A stretch of DNA of 64,000 bases from the NCBI GenBank assembly GCA_022072445.1, contig JAJVHV010000002.1:166191-230190 (forward strand). The letters run 5' to 3'. Every line of letters begins with the position of its first letter. Positions within the stretch are counted from its first letter, which is position 1. The notes below the pieces were generated by a model. It had not been told where the DNA came from, did not search any database, and saw only the letters and a program-made list of their open reading frames with translations. Positions 34,415-41,413 of the stretch are shown here, piece after piece. The position numbers and the translations under genes were made by a program. Source of the DNA: Phycisphaerae bacterium. GTDB taxonomy: Bacteria; Planctomycetota; Phycisphaerae; UBA1845; Fen-1342.

Positions 34415-36322
34415 TCACGACTTGCGCCGCTGGCGTTTTCGGGTTCGGAGCCTCGTGTTTGCGTCGAGCCACGACAACGCATCCGGCGTATTCTCCCAAA
34501 GCTGCATCATCTCGGACGCGACGATAACGGCCTCGCTGTCGTCGCCGAATCTGTAGCTGTTGGGCTGATCGTCCGGAAGCAGAGCATTGCCGAGCAGGTA
34601 CTTCCGAACGTGACGATTTCGGGCGTGCGCAGCCGACAAGCGTTTTCGCGACTCGTCGCAGTCGCCGTGCTTGCGGAACGCCCAAAACGCCCAAAGGAAC
34701 TGCCATTGCGCACTTTCTTCGTCATGGGCCCGCAAGACGGCTTCAAGCCGGTCGAGGTCGTTTCCGCGTGACAGGCAGTGCGCAAGGCGAAATCGCACAC
34801 CTTGGTTGTCATTTGGATTGAGTCTGAGCATGTCGTCGTAGTGCGCTGCCGCTTCGGCGAGTTGCTCAAGCCTCTCACAGCAGTACGCGAGGCCGAGGCG
34901 GGCCCGCATGTACGGCCGGGTCTCCAGCATGCCCCAGAAGTGACCGACATCGTCTCGCAAGGCCTGTGCTCCCAGCGCGCGCTCGCCGGCCGCTACACCT
35001 TGGGCATAGAGATCGCGTGCTTCCTTGATGTCGCTGGTTCGCTCGGCCAGTAGAACGTATGCGTCGGCGCAGTCCCGGCTGATCTCCAGTGCCTTGCGGA
35101 CGAGTTGCAGCTGTCGGCGCCCGCGAGCTTCGACCGCGTCGTAAGCGAGGTCCTGCGCACGCTCGAGCGGCGTCCGTCCGGCCCGATGCGCCACGGGTTT
35201 GCCTGTGAAATTCTTGTCGAGGTGGTGCACTGACGCGAATTGCATGCCTTCCATCGCACGGCCGATGTCCACGAACGATCGCTCCAGTGCCCGTCGGTCC
35301 GGCATGCCCGACCGACGTTGCGACGCGTCAGGCGCGATCGGTTCCAGAAGCGCGGGCAACGTCAGAATGTACTCGGCTTCGCCAGAGATAGTCGGCACGG
35401 TTTTGGACCAACGGCCGCAATCCATCTCCGGTTCCGTGCTCCGCGCCAGCGCACGCAGCAACCCCTCAACGAAAACCCATTGCTTCGGAGTCGGGCGGCT
35501 GACCTTGGTGCCCGGTCCCAGCCGCGCGAGAAACGGATATGCGTCGTCGCTCGCTACGGCGAGCCCGTGGTCCTCCCACGCGTCCGCGTCGCCAATCGGC
35601 AGATCGACCATCGGCTCGAACGTGAACGACCACACGCCGCGTTTTGCGATATCGGGTCCAGGGTCATCCACCTCGAACATGCGGTTGTAGAGCTGCCGCG
35701 AATCGAAAAATGCTAGCCCGAATTGCCGCCCGGCAGCGCCCATGACAGTCGACAATTCCAGTCCGGCCCCTGGCAGGGGCGAGACGACTTCGATCAGGTC
35801 TTCGTCCGAGAGGTGGCGCCAGGGCGCGGCTTCATGAAATTCTTTGGCGGCCTCAGCGAAGCCGCGCAGGTGCGTGACGGTGACACCGTGAACGAGCAAT
35901 GCGGCCGGGTCGTCGCGGCCATTCATGAAGTGCTTCGTCATGCCCTGCCGGGCGTCATCGAGCGCTTGCAGCTCGGGCATTTCGACCACTTCGACGCCGA
36001 TGTCGGCCAGGATCGGACGAAGTTCGCCTGCCACTTCCGCTTGCCGAACCTCAAGCCGGCCGGGCCGATACCCGCCTTGCTCGCCGGTCGCCAGCCCTTT
36101 GACCGAGTCGAGCACCAGCTTCGGCGTTCGCTCCGAAGACAGTCGGGGTTCGGCCAAGCCGACCATCCCGGTGCGCGTGCTGACACACAGCGCCGTCCAA
36201 GGCCGGGCTGGCCGGCCGTCATCGTCCTGGATCCACATGGGCATGCGAAATATGGCCGCCTGCCAGGTGTCGTCCATCCGCTGAGGGAGTTTCCGAAGCC
36301 GCTCAATTTGCAGGTTGAACAT
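34415..36322 (-). CDS. ST7-like TPR protein
   Basis: A 635-residue soluble protein. The N-terminal about 360 residues form a globular part with repeated alpha/beta segments (WTALCVSTRTGMVGLAE, GELRPILADIGVEVVEMPEL) seen in uncharacterised cytosolic proteins. The C-terminal about 270 residues are TPR-like. The stretch YMRARLGLAYCCERLEQLAE, then HYDDMLRLNPNDNQGVRF and HVRKYLLGNALLP matches bacterial ST7-family proteins. No signal peptide. The role is unknown, probably a protein-interaction scaffold. It ends 16 bp from the recombinase remnant. Confidence 0.7.
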   Translation of the reverse strand: MFNLQIERLRKLPQRMDDTWQAAIFRMPMWIQDDDGRPARPWTALCVSTRTGMVGLAEPRLSSERTPKLVLDSVKGLATGEQGGYRPGRLEVRQAEVAGELRPILADIGVEVVEMPELQALDDARQGMTKHFMNGRDDPAALLVHGVTVTHLRGFAEAAKEFHEAAPWRHLSDEDLIEVVSPLPGAGLELSTVMGAAGRQFGLAFFDSRQLYNRMFEVDDPGPDIAKRGVWSFTFEPMVDLPIGDADAWEDHGLAVASDDAYPFLARLGPGTKVSRPTPKQWVFVEGLLRALARSTEPEMDCGRWSKTVPTISGEAEYILTLPALLEPIAPDASQRRSGMPDRRALERSFVDIGRAMEGMQFASVHHLDKNFTGKPVAHRAGRTPLERAQDLAYDAVEARGRRQLQLVRKALEISRDCADAYVLLAERTSDIKEARDLYAQGVAAGERALGAQALRDDVGHFWGMLETRPYMRARLGLAYCCERLEQLAEAAAHYDDMLRLNPNDNQGVRFRLAHCLSRGNDLDRLEAVLRAHDEESAQWQFLWAFWAFRKHGDCDESRKRLSAAHARNRHVRKYLLGNALLPDDQPNSYRFGDDSEAVIVASEMMQLWENTPDALSWLDANTRLRTRKRQRRKS

Positions 36323-36648
36323 CCGCGCCTCGTGCTGTCGTGGGTTCAGTGATCGTTACCGACATCGAGTTGGCAGGCAAGAGGGGCGAACGTGTTAGCC
36401 GATCGGTTGCAGCTGAGTCAGGGCGATTTGAGATCAACGATCGGTCGCGAGTCTGGCGACCGATCAGTTAGTTAGCGCGAGACCCCGGGCCAGAGAGCGC
36501 CCGGGGTTGCTCGTTTTAACGCAAGGATTCGCAAGGGTTTACGGATGCGGCTGGAGCCGCCCGACCGGCGCGAGAGCGCCGTTTCGGGCCGCTGCCGTGC
36601 TGGTGGGCCTGCTCGTGACTTTTGCGGAGCTCCGCTCGCGGGATTCGC
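36323..36648. other. Intergenic region with repeat copy 2
   Basis: No gene was seen between the divergent-side end of the ST7-like gene start (36322) and the end of the LamG-like secreted gene (36649). It is occupied mainly by copy 2 of the dispersed repeat. Confidence 0.5.
36453..36590. repeat. Dispersed repeat, copy 2, with perfect hairpin
   Basis: This copy aligns to copy 1 over about 138 bp and to copy 3 over its right half. It contains a perfect 9-bp stem, ACCCCGGGC (36482-36490) with GCCCGGGGT (36499-36507), followed by TGCTCGTTTT. The core is GTTTTAACGC-AAGGATTCGCAAGGGTTTACGG (36513-36543). The hairpin plus T-tract resembles an intrinsic terminator on the plus strand, yet no plus-strand gene ends nearby. 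Confidence 0.65.
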
Positions 36649-38187
36649 TCAGGGCACAAAAGTGCTTTGGGCCGTGCAGATTCCGGCTGCCCTCGTCACC
36701 CCGGCCTCGAGCGTGCCGTCGTACCCGCCGACCAGGTTGGTCACCGTCGAGCCGTCGCGCTCGTCGAAACGGTAGCAGGCGACCAGCCCCGGCGAGAGCG
36801 GGCTAACCCTGCGGCGGTAGTTGGCGGCGATCTCCGCGCTGCTGCGGGCGACGCTCCAGATGCGGAACTCGTCGATCTGGCCGACAAAACCGTAGGGTCC
36901 CGGGTCGCCGTCATTGCCGATCTCGAAGTCGGCCAGCGTGCCGTCGTAGCCGTCGAAACCACTGCGACTCGCCTCCAGCACGCCGTTGCGGTAGATCTTC
37001 ATGAAGTTGCCGCTCTGGCTGGCGACAAACGCGAAGTGTTGCCACGTTCCGACCAGCGAGACCGGCGGCAGGTAGTTCAGGCGGCCCGGCCCGGCCGCGC
37101 TGCCGAAGTCCCAATAGACGTTGCCATCCACCCACGGCGTGTGCACGAGCACGCGGTTGTAGGGATCGTGCGGCACCACATTGAACGTGGTGCGCTCGCC
37201 GATCGACGGGATCCACTGCCAGAATTCAATCGTGATCTCGGTGGTCGGCATGGCGGCGCCGAGGCCGGGCACGCGAACAGCGTCGTACTCGCCGTGGAAG
37301 GACAGGTGTGCCGCCGCGCCGCCGAACGGCGCCGTGTCCGGTTGGCACTCGTCGGGCGTTCCGTCCCCGTCGCAGTCGCGACTCACTCCGACGGCGATGT
37401 CGCACGCGTCCAGCCGGCCGTTCGCGTTGCAGTCGAGCGATGGGTCCGCCGCGATTTGACAAGAATCGAGCGCGCCGTCGCCGTCGCAGTCGAGCGTCGG
37501 ATCGGCGGCGAGTTCGCACTGATCCAGGACGCTGTTCTGGTTGCAATCGAGCGACGGATCAGCGGCGACGTCGGCGCAGTCGTCCGTGCCGTTGCCATTG
37601 CAGTCTGCGCCGGCAAGGCAATGGTTGCCGGCGGCAATCGGCAGGTTTGGCGTGGTCTGGAAAGCAAAGTCGAAGACGGTGAGGTACTCCCAGCCGAAAC
37701 ACCGGTCGAAGTCCTGTTGGACGCGGATCCAGCAATAGCGCGACCCATCGACCGACGACAGTCGCACTCCAAGGAACACCGGCACGCCAATATCGCATTG
37801 CGTATCCAAAGCGTAACAACCCCAAAACCCGCAATCATTGCAGCCTTCATCTGCCCCGACAGTGGAGATCACGACCTCGGGCCTCCAGCTTTGGGCGGTG
37901 ACGCCGACCAGTTCACCCAACTGAAGACGCGGTGCGAAGACGCGGCCGTACTCATCCAGCCATGCCAGGATGTCCACTTGGGACCTCAAAGCTGTAGCGA
38001 AGATTGCATCGCTCCACTGCACCCAGAGGACAACGTCCGCGGCGCCGTCCTGATCGACATCCAGGTCGACTTCCTCTCCGTGCGCTAACGTCACATCGGA
38101 AATGTCGGTATAGACGATCTCTGACCAGGCAGCAGGGGCAAGGGCAAATGCAGCCGCGCACACGACGATAGTCCATTGGCTTCGCAC
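36649..38187 (-). CDS. Secreted protein with Asp/Asn calcium repeats and LamG-like domain
   Basis: About 512 residues from GTG 38187, preceded by GGAG. A signal peptide VRSQWTIVVCAAAFALAPAA leads to an N-terminal domain shared with the next paralogue. Five dockerin-like units of the type DCNGNGxxDxCDI follow (about 210-310), the calcium-binding repeats common in planctomycete exported proteins. The C-terminal half is a concanavalin/LamG-like fold: ITIEFWQWIPSIGE, WQHFAFVASQSGNFMKIYRN and IDEFRIWSVARSSAEI. It is probably extracellular, binding a glycan or the cell surface. Its upstream 222 bp and signal peptide are nearly identical to those of the gene ending at 38574. Confidence 0.8.
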   Translation of the reverse strand: MRSQWTIVVCAAAFALAPAAWSEIVYTDISDVTLAHGEEVDLDVDQDGAADVVLWVQWSDAIFATALRSQVDILAWLDEYGRVFAPRLQLGELVGVTAQSWRPEVVISTVGADEGCNDCGFWGCYALDTQCDIGVPVFLGVRLSSVDGSRYCWIRVQQDFDRCFGWEYLTVFDFAFQTTPNLPIAAGNHCLAGADCNGNGTDDCADVAADPSLDCNQNSVLDQCELAADPTLDCDGDGALDSCQIAADPSLDCNANGRLDACDIAVGVSRDCDGDGTPDECQPDTAPFGGAAAHLSFHGEYDAVRVPGLGAAMPTTEITIEFWQWIPSIGERTTFNVVPHDPYNRVLVHTPWVDGNVYWDFGSAAGPGRLNYLPPVSLVGTWQHFAFVASQSGNFMKIYRNGVLEASRSGFDGYDGTLADFEIGNDGDPGPYGFVGQIDEFRIWSVARSSAEIAANYRRRVSPLSPGLVACYRFDERDGSTVTNLVGGYDGTLEAGVTRAAGICTAQSTFVP

Positions 38188-38313
38188 GATTCGCTCCTTC
38201 GTTTGTGGGACGTCTCTCAAGAGGTCCGTTCGGCAACCCATGCCTTTCGGCCGGTGCCAACCTTCCAGGCGACAGACAGCGTCAACGAGCGCCAAGAAGT
38301 GCTCCGCAGCCGC
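38092..38313 (-). repeat. Duplicated leader, copy A (daughter)
   Basis: A 222-bp block about 95% identical to 40050-40272. It covers the signal-peptide codons of the LamG-like gene and its upstream region. At its far end it still encodes CGALLGAR plus a stop in the frame that, in copy B, is the real C-terminus of the PEP-CTERM protease. Here no protease precedes it. The fragment is therefore a fossil gene tail, showing that copy A was derived from copy B's location. Confidence 0.85.
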
Positions 38314-38349
38314 CCACACGACGCATCAGTCGCGAAGCGCTAAGCAGTC

Positions 38350-38430
38350 GTTTTAACGCGTGGATTCCCAATGGCTTACGGACGGGGGCGGGGCGGGCCG
38401 CGAGAGAGGCCCGTTACGGGCCGCGCATAC
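38350..38430. repeat. Dispersed repeat, copy 3 (partial)
   Basis: The core GTTTTAACGC-GTGGATTCCCAATGGCTTACGG (38350-38382) matches copy 2 with few differences. It is followed by CCGCGAGAGAGGCCCGTTACGGGCCGC, as in the right part of copy 2. The left hairpin half is not recognisable. It lies in the gap between the two paralogous secreted-protein genes. Confidence 0.6.
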
Positions 38431-38573
38431 GCCGGGGGAGTCTTTCGGGCGGTCGTTTCGGCCCCCGCGCTCTCCGTTTCTCTCGCGAGCAGCCGGCCAT
38501 CGTGCTTATAGCATACCGGGCGGCTAACAATCGCTGCGTGCCAGCCGCCCCGGCGCGCCATCGGGCGGCACGT

Positions 38574-40145
38574 TCATGGATGCTGTACGGTAGTCGCCTG
38601 CAACAGTTGCCATTCGTAGGCGCCCATGTCCACTATCGTTTGGCTCGATTGGCGCGATCCGCGCACGACACGGGCGAATCCGGCGAGGTCGAACGGGATC
38701 GGTTCTGTCGTATCGCCGTCACCGTCAAGGTCGAGCTCGTCCGGCGGCAGGGCGGCGTTGCTGCCGACGTCGATACAAGGGGAAGACGTCGCCAGCCGCA
38801 GGTCGCCGAAGTCGTCGTCAGCCGTTCCCCAGAGTCCGTCCGCGCCGGCACCGGGGTTGCGCACAAAGCGCGGATCGGCGTCGAAATTGCCCTCGCCAGC
38901 CCAGCCGCCGGACACGTCGCAATAGCGAGCCTGGCCGGGCCAGCCGTCGAACAATGGGGCGCCATCGGTTCGGATGATCGAGTTTTCCAGAGTCGTCTGG
39001 GCTGAATCGGAGTAGATGGCAGCGGCTGAACTGCCCAGATGCACGATGGTGCAGTTAACAAATCGGGTGGCGTCGGCGCGAATGGGTGACGCCCAATGCG
39101 AGCCAAGCCGCACGATCTCAGTGTTGGAAACGAGGGCCGATCCGACATTCAGCATATCAGGCCGCGTGGGGGCAGTGGCGATCAGCCGGCAACGGTCCAT
39201 TCGACCACCGGATCTTAAGACCAGATAGCACTGAAGGCTGTCACAGCCGAGAATCTGGCCGGCCGTTTCGACGTCGAGGCTTTCAAATCGAAGGTTTTCC
39301 AGTACAGCCGGGGCCCGGGTGTAAAGGAACTGGCCGCGAACGACGATGCTGCCGCGCGGGCCGTCGCCGCGGATAGTGAGCGGCCGAACGCCAAGATCCA
39401 GCTCCTGCACCTCGTGCACCCCGGGCGCCACGACAATCGTGCTTGCATTCGCCGGCAGAGCCGCGACGGCTTCGTTGATCGTGGGATAGTCCTCGGGAAC
39501 GCGCACCGTCACCACGGGCTCGCACTCGTCCGGAACATCGTTGCCGTTAAGGTCGAGCGATGCGCCAACGACTATGTCACTGAGATCACACCGGCCATTC
39601 TGATTGCAGTCCTCTGGACAGGACACATGCCCCGCCGCGATCGGCGTCTCCGGCGTCGTCTCGTATGCGAAGTCATACACACCGAGCACCGGGCCGCTGT
39701 CCATGCGTATTTCGATACGGATCCAGGCGTACTGCGCCCCGTCCGCGGCCGACAGGCGTACTCCGAGAAATCCTGGCGCCCCAAGCGGGAAGTACGTGCA
39801 GAACGGATAGCAGTGCTCGCCCGGCTCCATGATCCAGCCGAACTCGTACCAGGCCTGGTCGTCGGTGCCGATCAGGTCGCCGGGTGGCACGCTCCAGGCC
39901 CAGAACTGGCCAGGTTCCACTGCCAAGATATCGATGCCGGTCCGCAGTGCGTCCGCTGCCGCCCAGTAATCAGGTCCGCACCAGAGTTCAATGTCAGGCG
40001 TCCCGTCCTGGTCAACGTCCAAATCGACCAAGGCTCCGTTCGAGAGAAACACATCGGGAATGTTGGTGTAGACGATCTCTGACCAGGCAGCAGGGGCAAG
40101 GGCAAATGCCGCCGCGCACACGACGATAGTCCATTGGCTTCGCAC
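38574..40145 (-). CDS. Secreted parallel-beta-helix protein
   Basis: 523 residues from GTG 40145 (GGAG 6 nt upstream). It has the same signal peptide and a similar N-terminal domain as the LamG-like paralogue (VDLDVDQDGTPDIELW; FLGVRLSAADGAQYAWIR). Two dockerin-like units follow (CNQNGRCDLSDIVVGAS; DLNGNDVPDECEP). A pectate-lyase-like right-handed beta-helix (about 225-420) then opens with VPEDYPTINEAVAALPANAS and carries ladder repeats such as VLENLRFESLDVE. The end has NFDADPRFV and DLRLATSSPCIDVGSNA, as in planctomycete choice-of-anchor proteins. It is probably exported; enzymatic activity is not evident. Confidence 0.8.
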   Translation of the reverse strand: MRSQWTIVVCAAAFALAPAAWSEIVYTNIPDVFLSNGALVDLDVDQDGTPDIELWCGPDYWAAADALRTGIDILAVEPGQFWAWSVPPGDLIGTDDQAWYEFGWIMEPGEHCYPFCTYFPLGAPGFLGVRLSAADGAQYAWIRIEIRMDSGPVLGVYDFAYETTPETPIAAGHVSCPEDCNQNGRCDLSDIVVGASLDLNGNDVPDECEPVVTVRVPEDYPTINEAVAALPANASTIVVAPGVHEVQELDLGVRPLTIRGDGPRGSIVVRGQFLYTRAPAVLENLRFESLDVETAGQILGCDSLQCYLVLRSGGRMDRCRLIATAPTRPDMLNVGSALVSNTEIVRLGSHWASPIRADATRFVNCTIVHLGSSAAAIYSDSAQTTLENSIIRTDGAPLFDGWPGQARYCDVSGGWAGEGNFDADPRFVRNPGAGADGLWGTADDDFGDLRLATSSPCIDVGSNAALPPDELDLDGDGDTTEPIPFDLAGFARVVRGSRQSSQTIVDMGAYEWQLLQATTVQHP

Positions 40146-40272
40146 GATTCACTCCTTCGTTTGTGGGACGTCTCTCAAGAGGTCCGTTCGGCAACCCATG
40201 CCGTTTCGGCCGGTGCCAACCTTCCAGGCCACAGACAGCGTCAACGAGCGCCAAGAAGAGCTCCGCAGCCGC
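40050..40272 (-). repeat. Duplicated leader, copy B (ancestral position)
   Basis: The counterpart of 38092-38313. It spans the signal-peptide codons of the beta-helix protein, the intergenic region and the last about ten codons of the protease gene. Differences from copy A are about ten substitutions and one single-base indel (CATGCCGTTTCGG here against CATGCCTTTCGG). Confidence 0.85.
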
Positions 40273-41218
40273 GCCGGATGGAAACAAGAACCAGCGTTGC
40301 CGCGACTAACGTCAGGGTGCTTGGTTCGGGAATCACGCTGTCGATCCAGTCATTTACTGAGGTTACGCGGGCCATCGCCAGCACGTCCCCGTAACGCGAC
40401 GTGTACGGATCGCCGTTGGGTCGGAACGCGAAGCTCGTGATGCCGACCAACTGCGTCTGACCGTCGATGCTGGCAAACCAGCCTCCACCGCTATCGCCGT
40501 GGGAAATACCACCCTCCAGATTAAGCGGAGTGGTGGAACCCATGGATGAGTCGGCCGGATTCAGTGGATTGTCGAAGTCGGCGAGCAGAACCCGGTTCGA
40601 GTAGCCGAAATCAGCCAGATTGCGGTCCAGAACATTGTTGTAGGCCAGCCGCATGTTGCCGCCGGTGACGCCGTTGAGGCCGTCGCCAAAGAACCCATTG
40701 CCAACGATGGTGGCGATGCGACCGAGTTCGGCCGTGCCTCGATAACGCGTCGCAGGCGTCACACCGATTACGGGTGTATCCAGTCGCACCAGCGCGTAGT
40801 CCAGTCCATTCAGATAATCGCTGGGTTGGCCGGACCAGGGAGCAAAATAAATCCGCTCTCCGACTGTATGAACGTTGCCACCGATCTCGAACGTATGGGG
40901 ATCGCTCGCACCATACTCCAGCACGTGGGTGGCTGTCAGAACCCACTCCGGGTGGACCAGCACGCCGCTCGCGACCAATGTGGTTCCGTTCACGACGTAT
41001 CGTCCGACCGAGTCATAAACCGGTTGCTGTGCCAGGTCGGCATAGGCTTGGACGGGAACGTCGTGGCGAATGATCGCTGCCGGGGCCGGGGCGGCCAGGG
41101 ATGCCGCGGTCAGGATCGAAACGAGACAACGACACCGGTTGATCAGGCATGCACGCGATTTCGACGTTGCAGCGGCGGTTGGGATCTTCACCAGCGCGGG
41201 GTAGCGTCTCCAGCACAT
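40241..41218 (-). CDS. PEP-CTERM trypsin-like serine protease
   Basis: 325 residues from ATG 41218, which has AGGAGG 9 nt upstream. An N-terminal signal (RCLVSILTAASLAAPAPAAI) is followed by a chymotrypsin-fold domain. Its triad is visible: His in WVLTATHVLEY, Asp in GLDYALVRLD, Ser in GISHGDSGGGWF. The C-terminus is a PEP-CTERM sorting signal: VIPEPSTLTLVAATLVLVSI, then Arg-Arg. It should be exported and then anchored or processed by an exosortase/archaeosortase-type enzyme, none of which is in the window. Its last codons are duplicated at 38.3 kb. Confidence 0.88.
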   Translation of the reverse strand: MCWRRYPALVKIPTAAATSKSRACLINRCRCLVSILTAASLAAPAPAAIIRHDVPVQAYADLAQQPVYDSVGRYVVNGTTLVASGVLVHPEWVLTATHVLEYGASDPHTFEIGGNVHTVGERIYFAPWSGQPSDYLNGLDYALVRLDTPVIGVTPATRYRGTAELGRIATIVGNGFFGDGLNGVTGGNMRLAYNNVLDRNLADFGYSNRVLLADFDNPLNPADSSMGSTTPLNLEGGISHGDSGGGWFASIDGQTQLVGITSFAFRPNGDPYTSRYGDVLAMARVTSVNDWIDSVIPEPSTLTLVAATLVLVSIRRGCGALLGAR

Positions 41219-41413
41219 GAGTGCGTGCCTCCTTTTAGGGCCGCGTTTCGAGAAGCTACGGCGACGCGCGTCGGCCGCACGAGCCGTCCTCATCTGTCAT
41301 CAAGCGGACAGTGGCCCTGATGGCCGCTGACATGGGAATAGGTGACGAAACGCCTTGGCGAGCGCCAGGAGTCTGTTCGTTCCACGAAGTTCCCCGTCCC
41401 CGCGGAGAAGGCC

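Noticed and set aside
36482..36520. Intrinsic terminator for a plus-strand gene
   Set aside because: The hairpin plus T-tract looks like one, but no plus-strand gene ends upstream and the same block recurs as part of a dispersed repeat.
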